Origin: Acridotheres tristis
Lineage: Eukaryota > Chordata > Aves > Passeriformes > Sturnidae
Reading direction: 5' to 3'
Assembly: GCA_037013685.1 (NCBI GenBank)
Contig: CM072906.1
Coordinates: 9,112,001-9,176,000, forward strand
Length of the DNA stretch: 64,000 nucleotides
A model generated the notes under the pieces. It was given only the letters and a program-made list of their open reading frames with translations. It was not told the DNA's origin and made no database searches. Positions within the stretch are counted from its first letter, which is position 1; each line of letters begins with the position of its first letter. The position numbers were made by a program, and so were the translations under genes. Positions 46,620 to 60,344 of the stretch are shown one piece after another.

Positions 46620-49384
46620 CCGGGCTCTGCGGGAGCTGCGGTGGCTGCGATGGAGCGGGGGGATGCGGATGGGTGTGCGCTGCCACTGGATGTCACTGTC
46701 GCCGTGTGGCACTGGCACGGCGTGGGTGGCGCTGGGTCCCTGCGCTGAGCAGGGTGGGACGGGAGCTGCGCATCCCTTGGGCAATCCCTGGGGAAAAAGA
46801 ACCTTCCTGATGGCAGAAGTCACGCTGCTTGGATGTTCTATTATTTTTAACCAAACACTTTCAGGGTCTCCGAGAGCCCCGGAGCCTCATTTCTTTCTCG
46901 GAGCGAGACGTGGGGCTGATTTCTGCAGCTTTCAGCCTCTGCCGGAGCCAGGAGAGGGCAGAGGATTCTCTGTTCCAGCTCGAGGCTGAGAACTGGATCT
47001 GGGATTTTCACCGAGTGTGAAAACATAGCTGGGACCAGTGCTTAAATTCAGATGTGTGTGGCTTTTTGGTTTATTAGTTTTATTATGAAGTTATATCAAT
47101 ACCAATTTAATTTTTTAATTAAAAAAAAAAGCCTAGAACCACAAATGCTGAGCAAAGGGGATGTAGATCCCTCATTTTAGATGACTGATGAGCAAGGCTG
47201 GTGGATGGCTGCCCACTGGCCTCTATCCTAACAAAACTCCCCAAATTATCAAATTACCGTGCTGACAACCTCGAGCCCTTAAAATTAAATATTGATTCTG
47301 TATTTTTCTGTTGACTCATCCGAATCAGGAGGCGTTTCCAAGGCATCTATTTCTGCTGCTCGGAGCGCGCCGCTGCCCCCCGGAGCCGCTGCCTGTTGTT
47401 TGTGCTCGAGCAGGGAGTAGCAAAATGCTGATTTTTCTCCCACTTGTCTTACATAACAAAAGGCATTTGTCACCCGTTATGCCAGGCGCGGTTTGTCACC
47501 TCTCCCGCTGGCCTTTCCCGGCCCCAGCACAGCCTGGCTGGAGGCTCCTCGGTGTCCCCAGAGCTCCCGGTGTGACCGATGCCCGCACCCAGCTCCCACC
47601 TCGGCCTTTTTCCCCTCCTTGGACGGGAAGATGTGGAGCTCTGTGGTTTGCTGGTGGTTTTTTTAGGGAGCAAAAGTATTGGGAGGGTGTTTGGGGGATT
47701 TTTTACTTTTTAATGCTTGTCTGAGGGAGCAGTGGGGTTTGTCCTTAGCTGGGGTTGTGTCCCAGGCCTGTGGGAAGGGCTGTGCTGGAAATGGAGCTGA
47801 ATTTCCTTTCTGCAGCCCTCAGTTTCAGGGAGCAGGAGCTCCTGTCACCATCTGCCTCCCTGCGCTGCCAGTTGCTTTTTTAAGGCCTCTCCATTTGTCT
47901 TGGGTGTCTCTGCTACCAGCAGAATGCAGGTTTGGGTTTTTCTTTACAGTGGTTTTGATTCCCTCCTGGGTGGAATACCTTCTTGGAGCCTTAAAAAGAA
48001 ATAAATGGTTTTGTTTCCCCAGGAACTAAAAGCAAAAGCTGACTGGCTTCCCCTTTCTCTCTCCTTGGAGGACAGAGCTGTTTACCTGTGGCCTCACACT
48101 TCTCTGTGGCCACTGCCAGCTATCAAATGACCACAGCACCCTTCGAAAATGGAGCAGGCAAATGAATGTCCCAGTAATCCAACAAAGTTGTCCCTGTTTT
48201 CTGATTTCCCCAAAACAATTTCATAGTTGACTTTTTTTTTTTTTAAATCTGATTCCAATTATTTTTTAATTAACTCCCTAAAGTCCATGTTTCTTGTGGA
48301 CCTTTGCACTTCCTGGTGCACACAGCCTTTGCTCAGGAGATATGTTTATGGTTGGCTCTGAGTTAACCCTTTGGAGATTTTGTTCTCAGGGAACTTGATG
48401 CACTTTGCTTCTCTTGCACAGGTGATGCTGAGGCACAGAGATCACTGCCAGCAAGCCCAGGCTGTACCTGATCTTGTGGCCTATTTCAAAGTTGAATTCC
48501 TATAGTCAGATAAAGATAAAGGTGTGGATCACATTGGATCTGTAAAGCATGACTGGAAGCATGGCATGAGCAAACAGCTCCAAAGACTGCAACCAGCACT
48601 CAGCCACCCAGAGCAGCAGGGAAATGACTGCTAATAAACAGAATTCTCAGTAACAGCCTTCTCCTTCAACATGGATGCTGCAGGGTATGGTCATCCCCTT
48701 TAATCAGTACAGCAGCAACACTTTTTGGGGATTAACTTTCCCTTTTTCTTACCAGGCACGTATCCATTTGCTTGTTCTTGATGTGCTTCTATACATTGTA
48801 CAATTGTTCTGTGTCCATCCTGAGAAGAGGGAGGCAAACTCCCCCAAAGAGCAGAAAACAAGATGTGAATTATGCACCTGAGTACAAACCATCCTCCTCC
48901 TCATTTTCCTTCCCAGGTCTGGCTTGAGAGTGTAACCACTGACAGACCCTTTGCACAGCTTTTATTCTGATGGGGACCTTGGGCTGCACCTTGGGTGTTC
49001 TTAGGGAGCTGGCTGGAGCTGAGGCCTCAATTCCCATCCCAGTGTAATGGGAATTCAGGGTTCCCTCCTTCACAGCTGATGGTGAAAGCCAACAGCAGTG
49101 AGATTTCTGTTTCCTGCCTGACATCTCTCAGTACACTGCCCTTGCCTGGAAGAAGCCTGGAAAGGCCTGGAGTTAAAGGGGTTTTGTTTTGGAAATTGAC
49201 TTCCAGGCAAAGTGCTTTCACAAAGAGAACTGCACTGTGCTGCCGTCACAGCCCGAGCAGCCAGACAAGTGCAATTGTTGTGTCCCTGGGACAATTGGTG
49301 CAATTGCTGCAGCTGTGACTCAGCTGTGCTCCTGTGCCAGGTCGCTTCTGGCACCCACAGTCACCCCAGGGTGCACAAAGGCCC

Positions 49385-49406
49385 CTCTCTCTCTCTCTCT
49401 CTCTCT
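49385..49406. repeat. CT dinucleotide microsatellite
   Basis: About eleven uninterrupted CT units in the intergenic region. Confidence 0.9.
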
Positions 49407-52079
49407 GAGGTCTCTGTGCTGAAGGCCCAGTGCTGCTCTTGCCAGGAGTTGGGATGGTCTTGCTCAGGAATTCCTTGTGCAGCTGGTGGTGCTGAGCTCC
49501 TGCTGAGCCAAATGCCCAGAGCAGCCATCACCTTGGGAAGGCACCTATGGGTGGGTCTTGAAACAGAGGCAGGTCCTTGTTCTCAGCCTGTCTTAGAGAA
49601 ATTTGGCTTTTACCCCTGACTGCATTCAATGACAAAAATCCATTAGGACAAGCCCTCCCCTTAAGATGTCTGTAGCATTTTCCCTCCTGTGTCTGCTTTC
49701 TTCCTCCCCCTTGTCTGAATTTCCCTGTCAGCTCTGGATGCAGGAGCCTTTCACAGGCAGGTGCTGAGCAGATCCAAAGGCAATTTCTTGCCAACTTTGC
49801 AGCGAGGTTTGCTTGGACCATCTGAGGTACATTTCAATTGTTTAACCCATGCTAGGATTTTAGTGTTGGGTGTTACTTTACACAAGATAAGCTCTGCAGA
49901 GGGAAGCAGAGGTGATAGCTGTGAGTGTAGCTGTGCTGCCTCAGCCTGGTTGTTGTGAGGACTCTGTTAGAAGTGGTTTGGTTGAAGGGGGTGTTGAAAA
50001 TGCAGCTGGTTTCTCAATGCCTGTTCCCAGCTGCCCTCTCGTGCCTGCTGTCATGTCACCTGTCCCCTTTGTGACAGGCAGCTCCTCTCCTCCTCACCTG
50101 CAAAGACTGAAACCAAGCAGCATCCAGCTCATGTCCTCACCTCTCCAGGCAAGGTGCCAAAGGGTAGCACGTTCCTGGCTGATCAGAGCCAGGAGAAATG
50201 AAGCTTCTCCAGCACAGGCTTTCACCTGCATTAGCAGCCAGATTAAAGCCATTTAGGAGCTCCAGGGACACGAGCTGGTTATTAGCACAGGCATAACCCA
50301 TATTTGTGTGGCCATATCTGTGTCCTTGTGAGATTACAGCTTCCACATGGCATGTGACTGCAGCATGGAATGGCTCTCCTGGCTTATCATGTGTACACTT
50401 TGCTTTGCAGAGGATTGAGAGGGCCTTGAGTTCCCCTTGCAAATCCCAGTCTTTGTTCTCTCTTTCAGTGTTGGCTGCACTCGGAGCTCAGCCAAAGCCA
50501 GGGATATGCAAGTGGGAGGCACAGATGGACTTCTCTGGCCAGCCTTCCTCTGAAGATCTCGCTGTATTTAGAAGTTGTCCATCAACCTGGTTCACTCCTG
50601 TGAGATCAGGCACAAGAGAAGCCTGTGGCTGTGTCCTTCCCCCTCTTTTGGGAGACACTGCTTTCTCCTTGGAAGCCTCTCCTGCTGGAAGGTGGCAAAA
50701 GACAGACAACATTTCTGGAAATCTATCAGATTATCCTGCTTACCTACAACAGGAATGCTTGGAAATGATGTTCTGATTGGATAGGGAAAATTAGAGTACA
50801 AACAGATTATGCCTCTCCTGTTTCTCCCCATGAAGGAAAGGAGCCCAAGTGCCAGTCAAACACACTGTACTGAAACAGTGCACCTTAGGGAAAACTCTTA
50901 CTTTTCCCCTGACAGCTCTCCTGTGAATATTAATTTCTCTATTTGAGTGCCTTCATCTTCCAGGAGCTGTGCAAGTGCAAACATTAACCAACTCCTCTGG
51001 TGCAGCAGCTCTTGCAGTGCAGAGTAGGCATGGAGCCAAAAAGGAAGCAGTTGTGAAGATGTTCTGTGTCTGCTGCTGGTTGTTATTGCTGCTTTGGGCA
51101 GATTTAACATGATTACCACGTGTAATGTGATGAATCTGGTGTATATAATATATGCAGGCATCTGATATGCTATTTATGTACTGATAGGTCACAGGAAGGA
51201 GAGCTGATAACACAGATAAATGTACAGGTATTCTGCATTGTACTTAAACCAACTGCCTGTACATGTGGTTTAGTTAAACATCAACCCTAAGCACTGTTGC
51301 CAGATGTATTGCAGTGTAATGCTAAATAGGAATGTTTTGCAGCAACCTGTTCTTACCAGGAGGGTGGTGAATGCTCCATTTGATGGAATGATTAATGATA
51401 CTCAGCAACTGCTCAGACTGCAGGGGTGGAGGCTTGGCTAATTCCATCTGGAAATTCCTTTCCTGGTGATGAAGATGATCTTGTCCCTGCAGCTGGGTGC
51501 CTATTGGCTCCAGTTAACGAATCTGGTGTCAGGGGAGGGATCTGAAAGAGAATTTGGACCAGTTATTGTTTCTGTGTGGCATCACTAGAGGCACCTGGAC
51601 TGCCAGAGGAGTTCCTTTCTGGTACTTGTAGGGAGTTGCTCATTTAACCACTTGTTTTCAATTAATGTGGTCTAAACACAAGTGTGATTGGTGACCAGTG
51701 ACATGAGGAAACCATTTTCACGTCTGCATCTCTTTCATCCACCTCTGGCAAAATCAGGTGTGTTCCAAGTGTTCCCAGACTGGGAGACACAGGCAGCCAA
51801 ACCTCCCAGAGTGCCCAAAGGCACCAGTGACCAGCCTGTGGTGCTGGTGCTCCTTCTCAGTAGTTGTATTTTCAGGTGTTCCTGCACTATTTTATGCTTC
51901 AGCAGTTCTGTAGATGTTTGTCTTCAGCTTCTCAGCCAGCTGTTTGTGAGCTGATTGTTGGTGTTTGCTAATGTCCTGTAACTGTTAGAGCTGCTTGAAG
52001 TCCTCAGGAACTGAAAGAGCATTATCAGCTTCCTCCACACTTCTTCAACTTGCAGCCTGTGAGAAATAGGATAGTTAAA

Positions 52080-52260
52080 GGCTTTTCTTTTTATTGTGCT
52101 TCATGGGTTTTTAGGGGTTTATGCAAATTAAAATAGGCATTATTAATGAGATGTTAATGAGCCCACCCCTTAAGTGCTACCCAACAATTTGGGTATCTCT
52201 TTGTTCTGAAAATAATTTGACTTCTTTTGTTAATCTTTTCGATGATGAAATATGAACTCT
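52080..52260. promoter_or_regulatory. candidate enhancer with octamer and homeodomain sites
   Basis: An octamer (atgcaaat, 52,121-52,128) runs directly into an ATTA core. It is followed by gcattattaatgagatgttaa and further AT-rich cores, with no repeat signature. Resembles a conserved noncoding element; conservation untested. Confidence 0.25.
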
Positions 52261-55200
52261 CTAGGTGATACCAGCCTTGGTCACTTCCTCTCCCCAATGA
52301 ATCAGACAAGCCTGGGAAATGATGAGCCTGGCACACATTTCCCAGTTAGTGCTGCCTGGGGAATGGGGCCGGGGATGGCATCTCCCCTCTCTGAGCCATG
52401 GCACCCCCAATTTCACAGCCCCCCTTGGCGGCAGAGGCTCTCAGTTCTGTATCTCCCTTCCCTGCTCCTTTAGAAGATTTTGGTGTGTGCCCTCAGCGAC
52501 GTTCTTTGCACAGGAGTGTCCAACTGGCTGCAATTCCAGGGAGCACGTGGTGGGATGAGGCTTCTGGGCACTGATGACTCCTGGGGTTCCACAGAGTGGT
52601 GAAGTTCAGGCTCGTGGCAGCGTTCAGGTCTCGTTCCTGGGCTGTCACTGCTGCCCTTTGCGTGCTCATCCTGCCTCTCTCCTCTGGTCCCTGCATGCAC
52701 AAAGGGTGCCTGCTGCTTGCAGTGCTTCTAAATTCCCTCTTCACACTCACTTCAGCTCATGGATTTTCTAGAGGAAGTCAGGTTTTGGTTTTGCTTGTAT
52801 TCTGGTTTTATTCAAAGGGAGAAGCAAGGAAGTTCCCCTCCAGCCTGCAGAATGTAGCTGTCAAGAGAAGTGGCTTCATTTCTCTTTCTTAAAGCCTCGA
52901 GTAGCCTGTTATTCTTAAAATAGTTCCAAAAAGTGCAGTCTTCTTTATGTTATGCTTTGGATCTCTTGTATGGTGGTGCAGGGGAGTAGCTGTAGTGAAA
53001 CGTAGGCTCTGCTCAGATTGGCAGGAGGAAAAAAAAAAAAAAAGCAGGGCATGAATTTGATTTCTGTGATGTTCTAATTCCCTCCTACCAGCCTGGAAAT
53101 GCTGAACGTGAGCCTTTGTCTGGCATATGGGGATTTGGAGAGCTGTTGCTAATTACAGCACTTGTGCTATCTTGCTTAAATGGCTTAAATAATATATTAA
53201 GTGCCTTTATGATCTCCTACAACATGCTGGAATGCAAAGGAGTGCATTTTCTGCTGTTTATAGCTTATGGCAGGAGTAACTTAGAGAACGTTAATCTGCA
53301 CCAAAAAAATGGGGTTTGGTGATTTATTGCTTGTGTAACTCCCAGTAGGGTCTCTAGATGCTCAGATCCTGTTGTGCAGGGTGTTATCCAGAGGCAGGGC
53401 AGGAATTTCCATCTCGAAGGTGAAGTTTAATCAAAAGAAAAGACACTGCATGACTGTAGGGGTGACAGGGAAAGGTCATGGCATGCTGCTGGTCAAGCAT
53501 TGTGGAGTTAGTCTCATGGCAAAGGTAAAAAATGTGGGACCTGGAGGAGGACCACGGGAAATCACATTCTAACTTATCTAAGGAGTATTCCCATTATTTT
53601 CATTAAAATTTAATTTGAAATTAGAAACAGGTTACTACTCGTCATGTCTAGAAGTGGAAGTGTTGAGAGCCTAGATTAGTGCTTATCCAGAAAAAGAAAG
53701 GTATTATGTCTACTCAGGAATCTTTTTTTTACCCCTTTTCGTGTTTTTATTTAGCAAAAATCCTGTTAGTCATCTGTTTCCACCCAGACTCCTGTGTCTC
53801 TTGCTTCTAAATCTCCAATTTCTATTTCTGCTATTGTACCTAACGTTTAGAGAAAATGTGAGAAGAGCATGCTGTGCATGTCTTGGTGGATCTGGTGTGA
53901 GGAATAACTGTGGAGCAGCTGAGCAGTGCTAGCCAGGGGCTCCAAGATCCTGGGAGGGCACATGTTGAGGGGCTACATAAATCACCAAGTGACAACAATG
54001 AAAAGATTGGCACATTCTGACCCTTAATCTGGTTTTGTTTGACGTAGCTCTCTGTAAAAATCACAAGTTCTGTTAGAATATGCTACTAATTAGCAATATT
54101 TCACCTATCTGAAATTAACAGGCTCTGCAGAGCAGGAAAAAAAAAAGTGTTTTTGTCTGGTTTTGCTTGTTAGTAGCTCGAAAACAAGGAGGTGAGAAAC
54201 TCGTGTCAAATCTTGAAGTATAATTTTGCAATTAAAGACTGAGGAGAAAGTGTGATCTGAAGACCTTCACTTTCCTTGCCTTGACATAAAATTAACAGCT
54301 CTCTTCATTCTCATTCTGCTTTAATATTCCTGCAGAGAAGGAAGCAGAAAGGACTCCCTGGGCTGGCTCCAGTGGAATGGAGGAGCTGTTACTTAGGCAA
54401 TAAGAGGGTACAGGCTGGGAGGGGTTTGGGCTGGCATTGCCTGGGTAATGCCTGCACAGTGCTCTGGATGTTACAATGTGATATATATCTAAAGCTAAAA
54501 ACAGAGAGATGCTCTCTGGGAGATAGGAAACTGTTTAAAAGCATCTCCTGATTGGCTTCCCAGAAATTTTCAAGGTCATACGTGCACCAGCTTGCAGGGA
54601 TGCACAGCTGGCACCTCATCACTAAAGCCAGAAGAATCTCAACTCCAAGGCTGTTACTGAACTGTGTGGGTAAAAATAGAAGGATAAATTGAACCTACCT
54701 GAAAGTGGAAGAAACAGCTGGGAAGTGATAAGAGAAAGAGAAATGAGTGAAGAAACTCTTGCCCATCATTGTGGTGTCCAAGTGCTTTATAAGAACTTCA
54801 AATTGCTCCTTCCTTGAATGTACCAATTTTCTTTTTCAAACTGTGACAATTTGGCAACCTCCATCTACCCTGAACTTATCTTCTATTGCTAAGAATCTGC
54901 TCAAGAGTCTACTCCATACTCCAGGCCTAAATTTTATTACAATTGCTGGGTCAAAAGCTCTTCTAGGAGTCGCTGGACTTCTACCCAGAGTCTGAGTGAG
55001 TGCCAAAGGCTTTTATGCATCAATTAACTGTATGTTTTATATTATAAATATGCATGAAAATACTCAATATGGTGGACAAAATTCTGACTAACCCCTAACG
55101 CTTTACCTTGCTGCATGGGCACAATCAATCCACAAAAGTAGCAAGGCAAAATGTTGTCAGAGCTGCATGTCCAGCAGGGATCTGTAATGTTTGGGCTCGG

Positions 55201-55603
55201 GAGTCCTCTGGAACACATCGACAGGCACTGAGGGTTCAGCTGAAATGACAGGAAAACAACCTGGTTATCAGTGTCCTGCAGTGGCTCATGGCTGGATTCA
55301 GGGGTGGGGTGGCTTGAGCAGATGGCAACTCATCAGACTGTTTTAGTTGCCTTCTTGGCTTGATCAAACAGTTTTTCATTGACTCTGATTACAGGCATGA
55401 TGCCATCTTAGATAATGCCTCTTGATAAAGGACTTTAAGATCCTTAATTACTATTATTAGCCATTTGACACCATAAAATAGAGGTCTGCTGTTTTAATGC
55501 CTGTTTCACCCGTCTGTAGGGTGTCTGGAGTGTCCTTAACAAAAACAGAGAGGTGGAACCTTTGGAACCTGATCAGAGGTAATGTGTTCATGCCAGCATA
55601 AAA

Positions 55604-55624
55604 ATGTGTGTGAGTGTGTGTGTG
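55604..55624. repeat. TG dinucleotide microsatellite
   Basis: Interrupted TG run (tgtgtgtgagtgtgtgtgtg) in intergenic DNA. Confidence 0.8.
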
Positions 55625-58600
55625 CACATTTGGATATGCCATTGTCCAGAGCTCTTTCACTCTGTGTTGGGAGAGCAGTGAACTGAGACATCAGCCTGTT
55701 GGCAGGGGCACGAAGGCTGGCAGGTTTCTCTGTTTGGGGATGTCTTTTGTTCAATGTTTGAATCGTGTGAAACCTTAATTAGCAAATAAGAAGCTTTGGC
55801 CTTCCCTTGCAAGTTGTGAAGCAGAATTAAGGGAAGTGCCAGGATGTGCCAAATGACACAACAATCCCGGCTCTGTGGCTTTTGTTTTGCTCTGCTGCCC
55901 CGCTGTTTTGAGATGCGCTTCCCACTGTATCAGCTGCTGGCAAAATGCTCCCCGAGTTGGTCCGTGTTTGATGCTTTGGTGTCGCTTTCTCTGCACACAA
56001 CAATCAAACTGCTGCAGTGCTGGGGACCCTGTGAGCAGCAGCCTTTGAGCTGAGAAGAAAGCAGCTCTTTCTTTGCAGGGGAGAGGTGCCCCGTGGTGCC
56101 CTGGTGGCGAGTCCCTGCCCTCTGTGCTCTGGGGCCACGCAAGCTCCTCTTTCCACGACGCAATCTGGGCCTTCCTGGAGCAGAGTCAACATTAGTCACT
56201 TCTTGCAAAGCCACTCCTTTCATTTGATCTTCTGGTATTAATTACTTGCACTTCCTCTTGTCACAACGCTGTTTTTTTTTTTTTTTTTTTACTGCCCTGG
56301 ATGGAACTGCAGAGAAATCCTTTACTTCCATTTCAACACCACCATGGGTTCTGTCTACAAGAGAGCACAGAATTGCTTTTATCAAACATATTTCTTTTCC
56401 CATTGTGTCCTGATGACAGATACTACTCTTAATCTACACAGAGACAACACTTTGAAATGGGAGATCTCTCTTCCCATCAATTGTTGGTACGTTGATAAAT
56501 CATAGCATGTCTCATTTTCTGAATGACACACGTCTGGATTGCAGTCTGCCTCTTTTTTGTCACAGTTTTTCAGTGCTAACAACAGCCTTGCCAAAGCTCA
56601 TCTGTTCCCTTAGTGTGCACTCCAGCAGGCTGATTAATTCTGTCACACTTTCCTTGTATAAGGCATAATCAAACAGGTTGATAGAAAAGCAAGAACTACG
56701 TGATATTTTTATCAATATCTTTACACTTACCTCGTGACTGCCATTAGCTGTGGTACCTCGTTACTCCTGGGTTGGGGGAGCATCAGCGAAGTCTGCCAGG
56801 AAAGAAGTTTGTCACCGTTCTTTGTGGGCCTCAAGTGTGATTGTGCCACCCTTCCACGCACAGGGAAGCCTTGCTTAGGAGAATATCAAGAGTGGAGGGT
56901 GCCTTATGGTGTTTTCTTCTCTGTCTTTCAAAGGCAACTGCAGGAAAAGTGGGGGACTGCTTACCCACCAACCTTAAAATAGCTGTGAGCGTGTGTGACG
57001 TGCCTCACTTTCCTGGGCTGTGGAGATCCCACTATTAATAACAGGAGCTGAAATTATGGATTGAGCAGTAATGTGAGCAGCACTTCTGAGCAGTTTTAAA
57101 GCTGTCACGGACTCCCTGAACACAAACATCCAGGGGTAAGTGGTGGCTCAGCAGAAACATCCATTAATTCTCTCCTAAAGGGGTGGCAGAATTAAACAGA
57201 GGCAGCCCACAGCTCAGATGAGGTCTGAGGGATGCTCCCGCTTCCCTTGCTGCCTTTTCCAGAGCCTGGGCAGTGCTGTCCAAGCCCCGTTCCCTTATCT
57301 GCCACAACCTGATGTACAGGTCTGGCGTTCGGCACGCGTGGGAGCGCAGAGCAGGGCTGTCACTCGTGCCTGCGCAGCAGGGCTGTCACCCCCGCACTGC
57401 ACTGTCACCGGAGCTCAGCGCTCTGGGACACCGGGACGCGCTGTTCTCTGCCGTGTCCCCGCCCCGCCTGCAACTCACCAGGAAAAAAAGGAGGGGATGA
57501 GGTGTCCGCTGCTGCCGGGAAGCAGCAGGGGATGATGCCAGGGCAAGGGCCTGGCTGTTGGGGCAGGGGCGGCTGCTCCAAAAAGTCATGAGAGTGCTGA
57601 GAAGACGGGATGTCTGGGGCAGGTGTGAAAAGAGAAGTGCCTTCAAACTGGAAATGAGGGAAAAAATCCCAGTCATCTCACTCTGAGAGTCCCCTGGCTA
57701 CACCACACGCCCCTGGCGAGCCCTGCCTTCATTAACATTCTCTTCAACAAGAGGGATGATTTTAATTTCATTTAAATTTTTTTAAAATTAAATTATTCAT
57801 TTCCCCTGCAGTATTTCACTACAAAGTTCAAGCTGGCAATAGTGCAGGAGTACAGCTTACATGACAACAATAGGAGAGATCTGCTAAGAATCTGTTCCTT
57901 TTATATCCCTCTGAGTTCATATAAATCTGTCACCTTCTGCTACTACTCTAAGCCACTTGTTTCCTAGAAAATGTGGGATGTGATAGAAGTTTCACTTTGA
58001 ATATTGTTCTGTTGTTCTTTGAGGAAGCCTTTTGTATTTCCTCTCTCTCTGATAACATCAGACTGGCAGATAATGATAATGATTCGGGGTATTTTTCTCA
58101 TTTACCAGTTCACTGTAATTAGATATGAAACCATTTGCTCTGAACACTGCAGATCTGATTGAATCCTCTCATTGTATCTTGATCTAGCTCCCATCTTCTA
58201 CTCTTCTCAAATATTTGGGATGTGCTCTGCCACACTCCTGTCAGGGCTGTCTGAAGCAGGAAGGGGTAAAAGTTGTCCAGTGCCAAGAACAGTCCTTAAA
58301 AAATTAACAATATCCCAAGGTAGGGAGACAGCTATTGGGGAAAGAGGCACAGATTTAGAGGCCAATGACAAAACTGCGGTTTTGGCTTCTGTTTTAGTGA
58401 ATGTGAATCAGGAAATCCTAAGGCCTCACAGTGCTCTTAGAAGCGTTTTTGAGCCTCTGCAAGAGTTCCTCTGTTGTTTGGCTCATCCCTTTTGAGTTCA
58501 GGCCTTTCCACTGCAGCTCCAGACCCTTCTCCTTGCAGATGCCCGCTGCAGGCTGAGCTGGAGGGTGTGGATTTTCCCCGTTCCTGTAGCCTTGGACTGC

Positions 58601-58734
58601 AGCAGCCCTCGTGGAGCCTGACAGCAGCTGTGCTGCCAGGCTCCCACAGCTCCCGTGCAGCAGTAAATACCTGCTTTGCCTCACATCCTTGACAGCGATG
58701 CAGAGACACTTAAAGGTATTTGCTAAGTGCTTGT

Positions 58735-58960
58735 GAATTAGTTTTTGATTAGAGAATAATTAAATAAATTCCAGCAATCCAAAGGACACGTGCCCAGTTT
58801 GATTTGCATACGTATCACTTCTCTGTGACAAGACAGGAGCTCAATTCATCTCATGCAAGTCTAAATTCACTGTATCTTAATTTGATTTACCTTTGACACA
58901 GCATTTAAAGAGCAGCAACATCTATAATCTTGTGCTCCCCAATAGGGCTTCAGCAAGAAC
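58735..58960. promoter_or_regulatory. candidate enhancer with inverted octamer site
   Basis: AT-rich block with the octamer complement (atttgcat, 58,802-58,809), homeodomain-like aataattaaataaatt, and several TTTGAT/ATCTTAAT cores. No coding or repeat signature. Tentative. Confidence 0.22.
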
Positions 58961-60288
58961 TTACTGCCAGATCTAATCCAGGGTTAGCACACACAGCCTT
59001 ATCTCTGGGTTCCTGCTTCAGTGCCTTTGAGAACATGCTTAATTTAATCTGAACAAAGCCACTGCCATCGGGAGCCTCCAGCCTGGCTTTCCAATCCCGA
59101 GTATCTTTGTGATTAAATTTGGTGCAGGCCACGGTGTGTACAATGGATCCAGTAAATGATTTTGAAGTGCTCTTCAAACAAAATTCTGCTGGTTCTTGGA
59201 CACTGTCTGTACGTCTGGGACATGAGGGATGCCACTTTAGTTGGGTTTTTTTTAAGTGTCATAGATTTTCTTTGGAAGAGGTCTGGGTTTTTTGGTTAAT
59301 AGGAAATATTAGCCATCATCATGAACCATCACTCCAATCCCTTTTCCTTCCTGGAGTGGAAGGAACTCATCACTAGAGGCTTCTGCTTCCTTATTTGTAC
59401 CAAATACCCAGTCAGCTGTTTGTGACTGTAAGCTGGTGGCAGGATCTGATTTGTAATTATAATTTCAGTCATTCATTTTTTTCACAATTTAGCTATCATT
59501 AAACCCCCCCCGATAATAAAAACTGCCTGATAATCTCTGCTGCCTGAGAGCAGGGTTTGTATGAACTACAAGCAGAGGTTCTGTCATGACATCAGAGATA
59601 AAAATGGAATAATTTTGCAAACTGTGGTGGCTGCAGAGGCATCGAGTCAGAGTTGTCCTGGCAGCGTCCCTCGCTGCTGGGTGTAGACAAAACAGGCCTG
59701 GCAGTGCTGTGTCAGGTCTCTGGTGAGCCTTGGAACTCAGGGGCTGGCTGTTGCTCTCTAGCAAGAGCCTGAGGATAAATAGTCATGGAGGAATTGGCCT
59801 GAAAAGCAGCAGGAATTGGTGTGGAGCTGCCTTACCCCACCACTGGAGCTGCTTCCTGCTCTAATTGCTTTCTCTCACTGCTCTGCCAGTTCGGGGCTGG
59901 CTGTGTCCCAGTGCTGCTCGTTCCAGGCAAAATGGGACTCTGTCATTATCCTTGTAATTCAGAGGAGAAACCAAAACATTAAAATATTATTACTGGATGT
60001 AAGGTCACACAGGAACACGACAGAGAAGTCAGGAATTAAACCCCATCTCCTCAGCTGAGAATTAATACTTTAGGAAAGGGATCCATGACAAATAGAGCAT
60101 GGCTCTAGGAATGACATGGAATATTTTACTTAATCACAAAATAAAACAGATTTTTCCACCTGTTTCTGGTATTGCCAATTTAAGCTTTTGATTGACATGT
60201 TGCCATGTTCAAACGTTCATTTAGTATCTAAAGTGAAAGCTGCTTGGTGAGAAACTATGTTGAGAAGACATATAGGGTAGGAGTAAGA

Positions 60289-60290
<2 letters not shown>

Positions 60291-60342
<52 letters not shown>
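60291..60342. repeat. AT dinucleotide microsatellite, 26 units
   Basis: 52 bp of uninterrupted AT repeats. It is self-complementary and flanked by near-inverted arms at 60,276-60,292 and 60,356-60,377, so the whole segment can form a hairpin or cruciform. Confidence 0.97.

Positions 60343-60344
<2 letters not shown>

Noticed and set aside
46399..46989. Overlapping frames on both strands near the 24-bp duplication
   Set aside because: GC-rich chance frames with several mutually overlapping candidates and no conserved motif.
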